DNA from: Astropecten irregularis
Lineage: Eukaryota; Echinodermata; Asteroidea; Paxillosida; Astropectinidae
Direction of reading: 5' to 3'
Assembly: GCA_963971285.1 (NCBI GenBank)
Contig: OZ020255.1
Coordinates: forward strand, 4,712,001 to 4,776,000
DNA: 64,000 nucleotides
Shown here: positions 22,142-32,323 of the stretch, piece by piece
Layout: the number at the start of each line of letters is the position of its first letter
Numbering within the stretch: position 1 is the stretch's first letter
Position numbers and translations under genes: made by a program
Notes under the pieces: generated by a model
Seen by the model: only the letters and a program-made list of their open reading frames with translations
What the model was told of the DNA's origin: nothing
Database searches by the model: none

Positions 22142-24067
22142 AGGTCTCCTGATGATGACTAGAGCAGGCTAGGCGAAACGTTGAGACCTTACGAGAGGTC
22201 TCCTGATGATGACTAGAGCAGGCTAGTCAAAACGTCGAGACCTTACAAGAGGTCTCCTGATGAGGACTAGAGCAGGCTAGTCGAAACGTTGAGACCTTAC
22301 GAGAAGTCTCCTGATGATGACTAGAACAGGCTAGTCAAAACGTCGAGACCTTACGAGAGGTTTCCAGATGAGGACTAGAGCAGGCTAGTCGAAACGTTGA
22401 GACCTTACGACAGGTCTCCTGATGATGACTAGAGCAGGCTAGTCAAAACGTCGAGACCTTACGAGAGGATTCCAGATGAGGACCAGAGCAGGCTAGTCGA
22501 AACGTTGAGACCTTACGACAGGTCTCCTGATGAGGACTAGAGCAGGCTAGCCAAAACGTTGAGACCTTACGAGAAGTCTCCTGATGATGACTAGAACAGG
22601 CTAGTCAAAACGTCGAGACCTTACGAGAGGTTTCCAGATGAGGACTAGAGCAGGCTAGTCGAAACGTTGAGACCTTACGACAGGTCTCCTGATGATGACT
22701 AGAGCAGGCTAGTCAAAACGTCGAGACCTTACGAGAGGATTCCAGATGAGGACTAGAGCAGGCTAGTCGAAACGTTGAGACCTTACGACAGGTCTCCTGA
22801 TGAGGACTAGAGCAGGCTAGCCAAAACGTTGAGACCTTACGAGAGGTCTCCTGATGATGACTAGAGCAGGCTAGTCGAAACGTTGAGACCTTACATGCAT
22901 GAGGTCTCCTGATGATGACTAGAGCAGGCTAGTTGAAACGTCGAGACCTTACGAGAGGTCTCCTGATGATGACTAGAGCAGGCTAGTCAAAACGTCGAGA
23001 CCTTACAAGAGGTCTCCTGATGAGGACTAGAGCAGGCTAGTCGAAACGTCGAGACCTTACGAGAGGATTCCAGATGAGGACTAGAGCAGGCTAGTCGAAA
23101 CGTTGAGACCTTACGACAGGTCTCCTGATGAGGACTAGAGCAGGCTAGCCAAAACGTTGAGACCTTACGAGAGGTCTCCTGATGATGACTAGAGCAGGCT
23201 AGTCGAAACGTTGAGACCTTACATGAGGTCTCCTGATGATGACTAGAGCAGGCTAGTTGAAACGTCGAGACCTTACGAGAGGTCTCCTGATGATGACTAG
23301 AGCAGGCTAGTCAAAACGTCGAGACCTTACAAGAGGTCTCCTGATGAGGACTAGAGCAGGCTAGTCGAAACGTTGAGACCTTACGAGAAGTCTCCTGATG
23401 ATGACTAGAGCAGGCTAGTCAAAACGTCGAGACCTTACGAGAGGTTTCCAGATGAGGACTAGAGCAGGCTAGTCGAAACGTTGAGACCTTACAACAGGTC
23501 TCCTGATGAGGACTAGAGCAGGCTAGTCGAAACGTTGAGACCTTACATGAGGTCTCCTGATGATGACTAGAGAAGGCTAGTTGAAACGTCGAGACCTTAT
23601 GAGAGGTCTCCTGATGATGACTAGAGCAGGCTAGTCAAAACGTCGAAACCTTACGAGAGGTCTCCTGATGATGACTAGAGCAGGCTAGTCGAAACGTTGA
23701 GACCTTACGACAGGTCTCCTGATGATAACTAGAGCAGGCTAGTTGAAACGTTGAGACCTTACGAGAGGTCTCCTGATGATGACTAGAGCAGGCTAGTTAA
23801 AACGTTTAGACCTTACGAGAGGTCTCCTGATGATGACTAGAGCAGGGTGGTTAAAACGTTGAGACCTTACGAGAGGTCTCCTGATGAGGACTAGAGCAGG
23901 CTAGTTAAAACGTTGAAACCTTACGAGAGGTCTCCTGATGAGGACTAGAGCAGGCTAGTCGAAACGTTGAGACCTTACGAGAGGTCTCCTGATGATGACT
24001 AGAGCAGGCTAGTTAAAACGTTGAAACCTTACGAGAGGTCTCCTGAGTAGGACTAGAGCAGGCTATA
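22142..24067 (+). repeat. Minisatellite of 54 bp units with type I hammerhead ribozyme core
   Basis: About 35 head-to-tail copies of a 54 bp unit, with a few length variants. Each unit contains CTGATGA (conserved C3-A9), a stem II hairpin GACTAG/CTAGTC closed by AGCAGG, GAAA (G12-A15.1), then CGTC or CGTT (cleavage triplet position), and GAGACC/GGTCTC as a 6 bp stem I with an 8 nt loop. The topology matches a type I hammerhead: stem I lies between the cleavage site and the next CTGATGA. Stem III is only the palindrome ACGT, so activity would need pairing between two copies. One extra base (T or G) lies between A9 and stem II. Many units carry core changes (CAGATGA, or AAAA for GAAA), so only part would be active. 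Activity is not shown by sequence alone. Confidence 0.72.
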
Positions 24068-24735
24068 GTCTTTGTATATGCGTCACGTCGTCACCAACGT
24101 TGTCTCAGTGAGTCGAGAACACACAAAGTATGGTTTTGACGTTCAGCACCATGTTGTGGTCGATGTGAACGCGGTCCATCGTTCACAACCATCTTAAGCT
24201 CCTTACTGTTGCAATGTCAGAGAAGAACCACTGCCCCAGTCAAAGTTCCACAGACAAGAAAGCACCGATCACGTGTTGGTTTTTACATACTGCATGTGAA
24301 CGAGTTTGACAGAGGCTTTTGTGGTCACCTGATTAAGAGGTGCCCTCCAATTGGTCAATGCGTACAGTTTGATTGAGAATCAGGAAGAGATTCATTGTCA
24401 CCGATTGTACATATTTGCATCTTTTAAGTCAGACATGCTGTTTTATTATTCTTGCTTACAGTCTACTCAAAGTCCATTTTGTAGGCCTAACTTTTTTAAC
24501 TGCAATTTTAAAACAAGCACCGAGTACTTCAAGTAGTACTTTTGGGTTTACAAGATTCAAGAATAGAACTACTGCGAAACATCGGATTGGCTGTTGACGT
24601 TTACGGATAGCTAAACATATGCGTATGCTTATCCGTTCGCTTGCGAAACCTCCCTAATACTAAATGTTGCGTATGTTGGTTTAGAGCTATTCTCTTATGA
24701 TGTATTTAAACAGCGTCTGTCATTTTGTTACACAG
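24068..24735. other. Intron stretch after the minisatellite, nothing recognised
   Basis: No exon, repeat end or RNA feature is supported. Some short words (gcgtatgcttatccg) suggest transposon debris. Confidence 0.4.
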
Positions 24736-24778
24736 AATCCAATAATTCCACCAGGTGAATGCTGTGGCTACTGTGAAG
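24736..24778 (+). CDS. VWC domain exon, closing part
   Basis: Phase 0 to phase 1, encoding NPIIPPGECCGYCE. The CC-x2-C closing motif completes the VWC module of 21804. The acceptor is TTACACAG and the donor GTAAAT. Confidence 0.77.
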
Positions 24779-24835
24779 GTAAATCAACATCTTTTTAGAA
24801 TCTCATTATCTTTTCATTTGTCTTGTTGCTTTAAA

Positions 24836-25275
24836 TACACCGATCCAGTAGGCCAGGCCCACCATAGTAACGTCCAACCAACAACGCACACACGCACACA
24901 CACAACGCGTCATGATCCCCTACTAACGACGGATTGCACACTCTCAACCAACAAAAGCACCTCTCTCCACTGGACATTGGTTTTGGAAAAGGCCAAAAAT
25001 TTACATTTTTTCTCCCAGCCAGGTCACCGAGAGTCACGATTACAATGACAATATAAACACCGCTTGACCATGGTTAAGAATAAAACTCGAGTTTGTATTA
25101 AAAAGAATTGCTTTGTACATATAGGAAACAAAAGTAAACTCAACGAAAATTGTGTAGTAAAGAATACAAAATTTAAACATTTTGTCGGACAAAATGGCGG
25201 CAATTTGTCAGACCTTAAATCATGCATTGTGATTGGTCAATGGGTCAAGGGGCGTGGCCAATTGGATCAGCGTAT
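24836..25275. mobile_element. MITE family 2 (ACACCGATCC ends), copy 1
   Basis: TACACCGATCCAGTAGGCC at the left and an inverted, slightly decayed ggccaattggatcagcgta at the right. About 440 bp. It shares internal caaaatttacattttt-type and gtgattggtcaat words with the copies at 30234 and 34300. Confidence 0.66.
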
Positions 25276-25334
25276 TGGCAAACCTCCAAGTACTGACTGA
25301 TTGTAATGAAACAACTTCTTTTGATTTTTTATAG

Positions 25335-25423
25335 GAACAACATCACCAGCACCAACTACACCAATACAGACGCCGACACCGCCATTTCAATGCTATGTGC
25401 CAGAACTCGATAAATACATACCG
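25335..25423 (+). CDS. Thr/Pro linker and first Cys of third VWC module
   Basis: Phase 1 to phase 0, 30 codons. A Thr/Pro tract (GTTSPAPTTPIQTPTPP) is followed by QCYVPELDKYIP. Acceptor TTTTATAG, donor GTAATT. The single Cys opens the VWC continued at 27111. Confidence 0.74.
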
Positions 25424-25520
25424 GTAATTTAATGCAGGAGAGTTACAATATTAATATATCCAAATTACATCTTTTGTCTATGAAAGTCTGGTATTTTGGC
25501 AATAGATGCCCCTGTGGATA

Positions 25521-25962
25521 TACAGGGTGTCCCAGAAAAACGCAACACTATGTCGGGAACTATTATATTAAAATTAAACTGTTTATCACTTCAAGATTCA
25601 GATATATGATACAGTCATATATGTCTTGGCTTTCACCATGTAGAATTTAAGCAAAATCGGGCTGATATTGGCGAAAATATGACCAACTAGAGTACTCTTT
25701 AAAAACAAATTTGCAGTATTCCAGAATAAGTGGTCAACACACACATAATGTGTATTGAAAGAAAGATGAAAATTGGGCTTTGAGGTTGGGTAATTCAGTC
25801 TTAGTTTTTTCACTCAATTTCAGTCCAATTGTGCTCAAATTCTACATGTTGTTAGCCAGAACATGGCTGTATCACATATCTGAATCTTGAAGTGATAAAC
25901 AGTTTAATTTTAATATAATGTTTTCGACACAAAGTGTAGCGTTTTTTTTGGGACACCCTGTA
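25521..25962. mobile_element. Foldback MITE family 3 (TACAGGGTGTCCC ends)
   Basis: Ends TACAGGGTGTCCCAGAAAAA and its inverted counterpart ...GGGACACCCTGTA, with TA at both edges as for Tc1/mariner-type insertion. Long subterminal inverted arms (aaactgtttatcacttcaag and complement). About 440 bp, noncoding. Confidence 0.66.
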
Positions 25963-26088
25963 TACAGCTGCACCAATTGCATTGCTATGTTGAGGGACAT
26001 GTCACAGCAGGGTACATAGTTTTACAGCCATGGCGTATCGTCAGTGTACCTGTTTTCGAGGTATCCAGTTTTTGAGGGTTGACCTTCT

Positions 26089-26331
26089 GGGGCCAATTTC
26101 ATAAAACTGTTCAGCACAAAAAGTTGCTTAGCACAAAAATGTCTCGCCCAATAAAACAAACCACCATTGAAATTTCCATTTGATATTCATGGTCAGCGTT
26201 CAACAGCCAAAGAACAATCACAAGTGACACACAACATGTGGAAATTTGGTTGATAACCCTGTTTTTATTAAGACAGAAATGTCATGCTTAGCACATTTTT
26301 GTGCTTAAAACAGTTTTATGAAATTGGCCCC
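26089..26331. mobile_element. Foldback MITE family 4 (GGGCCAATTTCATAAAACTG ends), copy 1
   Basis: Begins ggggccaatttcataaaac and ends with the complement gttttatgaaattggcccc; gcacaaaa and ttttgtgc lie subterminally. About 243 bp. A second copy of the same length is at 44209. Confidence 0.7.
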
Positions 26332-26739
26332 TGTATATCGCTGGTAGCGACGTGCAGGCCTGTACCACACAACCAGTTGATTTGTTTTGTGTACTGTACT
26401 TGCTCTGCCGCAAGCCAAACAATTTCTGCAGTTTACTTCTAAACTTCTGCTTTGAATAAATGCTTACACCATCAAAAACCGGTACATCTAGGAGACCAGA
26501 CAATCAACTTGAGAAGAAGGCCTCCAAAAATAAACTATTGAGTTTGAGACAGAAAATGGACCCAACAGTTCGTAAACAGTGCAAACAGTCACCATGGGAA
26601 ATCTTGGTTCATTAGATGCTGGGTTTTTCAAGGAAATCAAGATTTGGTGTCTTTTTCCAAAGATTGTTCGCCCGGACGACATTTTTTGGAACAAACATAA
26701 AGGACACCCTCACTTGAGTTGTTTTAGTTATCCCCTTTC

Positions 26740-26880
26740 ACTCAAGGTATGAAGATGCTGTATTTTTTCAGAAATGTGTAAAACAAAGACCGAAAACAGT
26801 TTTGATCTCGGGGTAAGATCAAAACCATTCTTCACGTTTTATAAGAAAAGTTGATACGGGTTTTCGCTATTTTCTCGAGA
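26740..26880. mobile_element. Family 1-related MITE fragment (divergent subfamily)
   Basis: Shares aaacaaagaccgaaaacag and aagatcaaaaccattctt with the fragment at 35593 and, inverted, with 29565 and 40085. Ends are missing. Confidence 0.45.
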
Positions 26881-27110
26881 CTGTGGTTCTGAGTCCAATG
26901 GTTCTCCTTGGAACCATATACAGTGTATAGTCACAAAAGAGTTGTACATGTACATGGCGTCATCGCAAACCATTCTTGAGCAATAAGTGACTTGCTTTAT
27001 CACTATCGGGCCAAGTTTAAAAGATTTGTTTCAAGTAAAAATGCAAAGTTGATGAAAAATTTGATTTTTAATTTGTCTGTCTTTTCCTTTCTTTTGTTTC
27101 CTTTCATCAG

Positions 27111-27212
27111 CTGCATGGTACAGTTCTACGTGGTGATTGTGAGATTTGTTTCTGTGGATTAAATGGTCTTGATTGTCAAAATGGCCACTGTAATATAAAG
27201 ACATGTCCTGAG
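27111..27212 (+). CDS. VWC domain exon, central part (third module)
   Basis: Phase 0-0, 34 codons starting LHGTVLRGDCEICFC. C-x2-C-x-C-x6-C-x4-C-x4-C follows the VWC core. Acceptor CTTTCATCAG with a strong pyrimidine tract, donor GTATGT. Closed by exon 28009. Confidence 0.8.
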
Positions 27213-27264
27213 GTATGTATAAAATATAATGACGTTTACTGCATTGTGTCTTCCAAAAAAGGTT

Positions 27265-27345
27265 CTTGAGTTTCCTGATGAAGGCTAGCAGTTCTAGCGG
27301 CCGAAACATTGCTACCAGCATCCAGTAACACAACATTGCGTGACT
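27265..27345 (+). ncRNA. Isolated hammerhead-like core (possible Penelope-type retroelement remnant)
   Basis: Contains CTGATGA, a stem II GGC..GCC with inner TAG/CTA, GAAA and CATT in the order of a type I hammerhead. Single copy without a matching stem I partner, so it cannot be active alone. Such motifs are known in the terminal repeats of Penelope-like retroelements. No reverse transcriptase is nearby; the assignment is tentative. Confidence 0.35.
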
Positions 27346-27359
27346 TTGATCACTTTTTT

Positions 27360-28008
27360 TCCTTATCTGTACCTACCGCAATGCGAGGAATAATCCTATG
27401 CTTTGTAAATAGTTTATAGTTGATGTTTGCCAGGTTTTTCGTTTTAGATAATTGAGTGTTTTGTATTATTAGGCATTTTATGAATGATTGCATGGAAAAC
27501 CGTGCACTTCTGAGAGCAGCATCTCAAAGCAAAAAACCCTTTTTGTGTCTTTCGTTTCAAAACAGGGGTCCATTTTTATTGTTCAAAGTTCCATTTATTA
27601 AACTCTGTAAGCAATGTTGCTAGCATTTCCAGCAACCTATCTCTAGGGCTTTATTTTCACAGGCCTTGAGTTTGGTTCTGAAAGGGGCAAGGCCACTTTT
27701 CCATTGCAAGGGGCACTTGCCCTATAGTGTCTATGAAAACATTTGAAGGGGACACGAAGGCCAAGAACCAGGGCAATGAAGGCCATGGCCTCCATTAAAT
27801 TCTAGTCTTGTTCCTGGGCCGATCACTTTGCGACCCACTGTAAACCAATCATGAAAAAACTGAAATGAATCCTTTTCCTTTGTGTGTTTTTTGGGGCAGA
27901 ATTTATTAATGATGAACACATGATGAAAATGTAAAAAGTTAAAGTTCATTATTTTATGGTCACAGTGTTTGAGGAGAGACATTGAAATGTGTGCATTTTC
28001 TTTTGCAG
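27360..28008. other. Intron stretch, nothing recognised
   Basis: AT-rich sequence with no repeat ends or coding signal that I can support, apart from the acceptor tract before 28009. Confidence 0.4.
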
Positions 28009-28093
28009 AATTACAAACTGCATGAATATGCTAACTGTTGCGAATGCATACCAGTTCTGACCACAACGCTACCACCTACAACCACTCCCCCAG
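28009..28093 (+). CDS. VWC closing exon with Thr/Pro tail
   Basis: Phase 0 to phase 1; starts NYKLHEYANCCECIPV and ends in a TTTLPPTTTPP tail. CC-x-C closes the VWC of 25335/27111. Acceptor TTTTGCAG, donor GTAGGA. Confidence 0.8.
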
Positions 28094-28252
28094 GTAGGAG
28101 TCATATATCTGATCAATCTTGTCTTTAATCCTGTGTATTTCATTGGTAGTTTTACATGTTACATTACAGAAATATTTAAAATCATAGACGACCAGTTACT
28201 ATTGATGAGTACATTGTGAAAAGTTCATGCTCATGGTGTTGGATGAGGTACA

Positions 28253-28632
28253 TTGAAGGTACTATCATTCTTCATATCATACTTTGGTAGCAAACGGAAA
28301 CACATATCTCCATAGATTTACATATAACTTACAGGGTTTAATGATGGTGATAGTAGAAACATACCGTTCACATTTTTCCACCTGAAATGCCGTATTTATC
28401 TAAAAAAGAGTAGAACCAATGACCAAAAACAATTTTGATCTTCGGAAGAACAAAAGTAATGTTGAAAAGATTTAAAAATACAGTGGGCCTTTTTTTACAG
28501 GTTTCTTATGAAGTAAGCTCTGTATGGGACTGTGAATTTCACAGATGATTGTTACTGTATCTTTCTTTGATATTTTTTGCCCATGAATCTGTATTTCTTT
28601 GACAAAACCCAAAGTATGAAATTACCTTTAAA
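28253..28632. mobile_element. piggyBac-like MITE, family 1 (full copy, worn left end)
   Basis: The left end reads TTGAAGGTACTATCATTC with a short internal duplication of the end; the right end is AAATTACCTTTAA. About 380 bp. Confidence 0.62.
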
Positions 28633-28737
28633 ATCTGTGCATTTTGATAAACACCTATCGTTTTGAGATTGAATATCGGTATATAAGAATGACACATTTT
28701 TAATTCCTGTATTTTCTGTTTGATTGAAATCTTGAAG

Positions 28738-28931
28738 TCTGTTACCCACCACTTGTGTACCGGGAGTTCTGCACTTGCATACGTAACTGTAGCGATCTGG
28801 AACGAACATGTGCTCTCTCTGGCTGCCAGTATGACTGTGGCTGTCAATTTGGCTTGCTTCTGAATGATGCCGGGCAGTGTGTCATTGAACCTAATTGCCC
28901 CTGCATTGATCCAAAGGGCAACAGCTATGAG
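28738..28931 (+). CDS. TIL domain exon (second)
   Basis: Phase 1 to phase 0, 65 codons. It begins VCYPPLVYREFCTCIRNC and ends CPCIDPKGNSYE, with G-x-C-x3-C-x-C-x-F-G-L-L-L-N-x-A-G-Q-C-V in between: the textbook TIL pattern. The acceptor (ATCTTGAAG) has a weak pyrimidine tract but is the only in-frame choice before the first Cys. Followed by a VWC exon at 31233. Confidence 0.8.
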
Positions 28932-28976
28932 GTAATTCAGTAACAATCAGAATAGATTTGAGGCTTTGCATGGTGA

Positions 28977-29134
28977 CAATAGCGCTCCGCACTTAAAATA
29001 GCACTGGATCTCAGACAAACATTGCAACCATGCAAATGCGTGTGGGTGTGCGCGTGCATGTGCACTACGTGTGTGAGACAATGTCTGTCTGACATCCGGG
29101 GATTTTGTGACGTCATTAGTGCGGAGTGCTATTG
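28977..29134. mobile_element. Foldback MITE family 6 (CAATAGCGCTCCGCACT ends), nested insertion
   Basis: The left caatagcgctccgcact and right agtgcggagtgctattg are inverted copies. The flanks gctttgcatggtgacaat (left) and ggtatatgtggatcgg (right) are contiguous in the family 7 copy at about 17717-17755, so this element is inserted inside family 7. Internal gtgtgcgcgtgcatgtgc tract. Confidence 0.65.
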
Positions 29135-29399
29135 GTATATGTGGATCGGTTTGCGGAAACACCATGTAATAATCGTTAGTACTTCGTACTTCTATATCGT
29201 TCGCACTTCTCGCAATTAAGGTCTCAACGTTTCGAATAGGCTTCTCTACTCCTCTTTAGTCCGTCTCCTGATGAGGACTAGAGCAAATTAGTCGAAACGT
29301 TCAGACCTTAATTGCGAGAAGTGCGAACGATATAGTAGTGTGAAGTACGAACGATTATTACATGGTGTTTCCGCAAACCGATCCACATACCAATTTGAA
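29135..29399. mobile_element. Foldback element carrying a hammerhead-like core at its centre
   Basis: Arms from ggtatatgtggatcggtt to the complement ending catacc, about 265 bp. At the centre on + are CTGATGA, stem II GACTA/TTAGTC, GAAACGTT and CAGACC; on the minus strand a decayed second core reads GAAACGTTGAGACC. Sequence closely resembles the 54 bp minisatellite unit at 22142, pointing to a common source. Confidence 0.65.
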
Positions 29400-29564
29400 G
29401 AATGTAAGGTATTTACTTGATTGGTAGAGGTCACACTGCAGCACTCACACTTTGTCTGATCAAACATGTACATGAAATGATTAACCTGCGGAATTTTGAG
29501 CTCAATCGGATATCCGAGTCACAAAAACAAAAACACTGAACTAAATTTTTCATATAAAACATAA

Positions 29565-29745
29565 AGAATGGTTTTTATCTTTCCCTGAGATCAAAACTGT
29601 TGTCAGTCTTTGTTTGACTAATTTCTGGAGAAATACACCATTTCAGGCGGGGAATATTTTAATTTCATACCCTGAAAGTTATAGATACATAAATCTGTGT
29701 ACATGTCTGTTATGGGTATGTTACCAATCCTGTACTATATCTTTA
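29565..29745 (-). mobile_element. Family 1-related MITE fragment, inverted
   Basis: Contains the complements of family landmarks (aatacaccatttcagg, accctgaaagttat, atgttaccaatcctg). A similar inverted piece is at 40085-40268. Confidence 0.45.
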
Positions 29746-29894
29746 ACCATGGCAATGCTTAATGCATTTATTATTATATTATCAGGCAGTTATGATGACA
29801 GGGGCGATGATTATGGACGCAAATATTACAGTTGACCTCGTCAGTAGTTGAACTACATATAAGTGAACATGCCATGGGTCATTTTGAATGACAC

Positions 29895-30019
29895 AGGGCC
29901 TGTTTGTTTAACGCAAAAGATCCCAGATTTAGGGATCCACCTTCTATGCAGTGAGGGTACGCTAAAATGGGATCCGGATCCGCAAGATTCGTGATCCTGT
30001 ACATTAAACAAACAGGGCC
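29895..30019. mobile_element. Short foldback MITE family 5 (AGGGCCTGTTTGTTTAA ends), copy 1
   Basis: About 125 bp; ends agggcctgtttgtttaac and ttaaacaaacagggcc. Internal tagggatccac is shared with the copy at 38836. Confidence 0.68.
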
Positions 30020-30233
30020 TACTGTGTGCGGATAATGTACAGATGTATCCGATGATCTTCTGGGTGTGGTTTTACTTCGAATGACCCTTGACCCTGGACT
30101 GAAATTGCTATGATTATTTCCACACACGTGACCAATTGACCATGCTTACAAATGGTGAATTACAGACTGATTATGTTCAAGAGACAGAACTAATGCTAGA
30201 GTTTGATTGGTTTAAATTATATTTATGCCATAA

Positions 30234-30618
30234 TACACCGATCCATTAGGCCACACCCACCATAGCAACGTCCAAGCAACAACGAACATGCGCACGCACA
30301 TAACGTGTCACGATCGGCCACACACGAAGCATCGCATACTCTCAACCACCGAACGCACCTATCTCTGTTGGACTTTGGTTTTGCAAAAGGCCAAAAATGT
30401 ACATTTCCTCTCAGCCAGGGCATCGAGAGTCAGAAATTGGCCATGGTTCAGAATAAAACTAGGATTTGTCATAGGATTGGCTTGTACATACAAAACAAAA
30501 GTAAACTGAACGAAAAGTGTGTAGTAAAGAATACACAATTTAAAACATTTTGTCAGACCTTAAATAACGCGTTGTGATTGGTCAATTTGTCAAGGAGATG
30601 GCCTACTGGATCGGTGTA
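30234..30618. mobile_element. MITE family 2, copy 2
   Basis: Ends TACACCGATCCATTAGGCC and GGCCTACTGGATCGGTGTA, an almost perfect inverted pair. About 385 bp. Confidence 0.72.
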
Positions 30619-30776
30619 TTATCACAAGCATCGGCATGGCAGCAAACAAATATTCCCTGGAGACTATGGTGGATTCTACAATCTACTTTACATTAATTGC
30701 TTATCAGATATTCAAGAAGAAAATTGTGGGTAGCCGTGTCAGTCTATCGAAATAATAAAGAAAATTAGGGTAGCAC

Positions 30777-31142
30777 TTAAAGGTTGTTTCATACTTTGGT
30801 AAGAGACCAAATGAGAAATCTTCACAGATTTACATATAACTTACAGGGTATGAAGATGGTGTTGGTAGAAACATACCGTTAAAATATTTCCCCCTGAAAT
30901 GGTGTATTTATCCAGAAATAAACAACGAAATCGAACAAAATCTTTTTGATCTTTTAAAAAAGCAAAAATAAAAGAGAAAAGACTTAAGAAATACTGTGGT
31001 CGTTTTTCACTATTTTCTCAAAAATTGGGCAACGTATGGGACTGAAATTTCCACAGATGACTGTTACTGTATTATTCTTGATATGTTTGCCCATGAATCT
31101 GTATTTCTTTGACAAAAACCAAAGTATGATACTACCTTTAAA
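30777..31142. mobile_element. piggyBac-like MITE, family 1 (full copy)
   Basis: TTAAAGGTTGTTTCATACTT at the left and ATACTACCTTTAA at the right. About 366 bp; closest by eye to the copy at 16156 (shared aaaagacttaagaaatact). Confidence 0.68.
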
Positions 31143-31232
31143 GACTAACTATGAGAAAAACTACATAAGCTTTTGTAGTAACAACTACTTCATCAATTAA
31201 CATTGAGCAAACTCTCTTTCATTGTGCTTCAG

Positions 31233-31380
31233 AATGGACAGACATGGCAGAACAGTTCCTGCACTACTTGTGTTTGCGTTGACAGAGAGATCAAATGCAA
31301 CAAAACGTGTGATTTGGTCTGTAAACCTGACGAAAATCTTGTTAATCCCGAAGGTGATGAGTGCTGCTCCTGTGAGCCAA
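31233..31380 (+). CDS. Complete VWC domain exon (fourth module)
   Basis: Phase 0 to phase 1, 49 codons. It starts NGQTWQNSSCTTCVCVDREI and ends GDECCSCEP. All of W-x4-C-x2-C-x-C-x6-C-x3-C-x3-C and CC-x-C are in one exon, so this VWC lacks the internal intron found in the others. Acceptor GTGCTTCAG, donor GTAAGT. Confidence 0.82.
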
Positions 31381-32107
31381 GTAAGTTTGACTTCACTTTG
31401 CAATTGTGTCCCATAGAATCGGTTATAGTCAGAGAGTTCCCGAGAAACCTGAAGAAGAATTCATGACCCTGGCTGCCTCTCTTTGGAGTGTGTACAATGT
31501 TTGCAATCGAGTTTGCTGGTGTTCTACAAATTGTACAATTTCGGTGAAAAATGTGAATTGAGGACTGGAATTGGACAACCCTCCAGCTTACCACAGTTTA
31601 CCACACATGGTTCTTCCTGTGCTGTGGTAAGTGTGGTAACCTGAATACCACAATACACTACTGTGTGGTTTTTGTGGTAATACGTGGTTTATGATCCAGT
31701 CTCCCTGTGGAGACTGTGGTAATCTGTGGTAAGCAGCTGTTGTCTTGTGTGTCAGTTGTAGAGGGTTAGGATTAATAAACAAGCAGAAAATCAGATTAAT
31801 TGTTTTGTTGATTGAAATCATGATTCAAAATCAATGAAAATCAAATGGATATGATAGTAAAATGTTATTTTGCAAAAACAATCAAAACAAAAAGCAATTT
31901 TGAATAAAAACAACATTTTTTAACAAGTAATGATTTTTAACATCCATTGTTTAAAGAAAGGTTTGATCTGTTGTCCCTTTGGTTTTTGTGAAAAGATTGT
32001 AGGCTATATTGGAACAAGTGCATATGACTCAAGCTTGTTAATGCTTTGTCATATCAATTCGATGTGATCATTGAGAAACATTTGCTTGTTTGTTTTGATT
32101 CCTTCAG
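31381..32107. other. Intron with a GTGGTAA-rich stretch
   Basis: Between about 31590 and 31735 the words gtggtaa, taccaca and ttaccaca recur in both orientations, giving potential hairpins. The rest is AT-rich and unassigned. Confidence 0.45.
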
Positions 32108-32151
32108 AATGCACTGGTTGTTACTACGCTGAAGATAAAAGCTGTCGCAAG
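32108..32151 (+). CDS. Small Cys-containing exon opening the fifth VWC module
   Basis: Phase 1 to phase 0, 15 codons: KCTGCYYAEDKSCRK. Acceptor GATTCCTTCAG, donor GTGGGT. Leads to exon 33323. Confidence 0.72.
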
Positions 32152-32323
32152 GTGGGTGTACATATTAGTTCATTAGTCACATGTCACAATCACTAACCTT
32201 TGCCCTGGAAATGCATTTCACTTTTGAGATTGCATCACAATTATGTTTATAGTTTAGTTTTGTGAGAAGTAATTAATTAAGGACATGCTGCACATATCGT
32301 TGAAACGATCCTTGGGGTGTGGC

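Noticed and set aside
22142..24067. CRISPR array
   Set aside because: There are no unique spacers; the whole 54 bp unit is repeated, in a eukaryotic intron.
31590..31735. GTGGTAA-rich stretch as a functional RNA or telomere-like repeat
   Set aside because: Spacing is irregular and the period is not constant; best left as low-complexity intron sequence.
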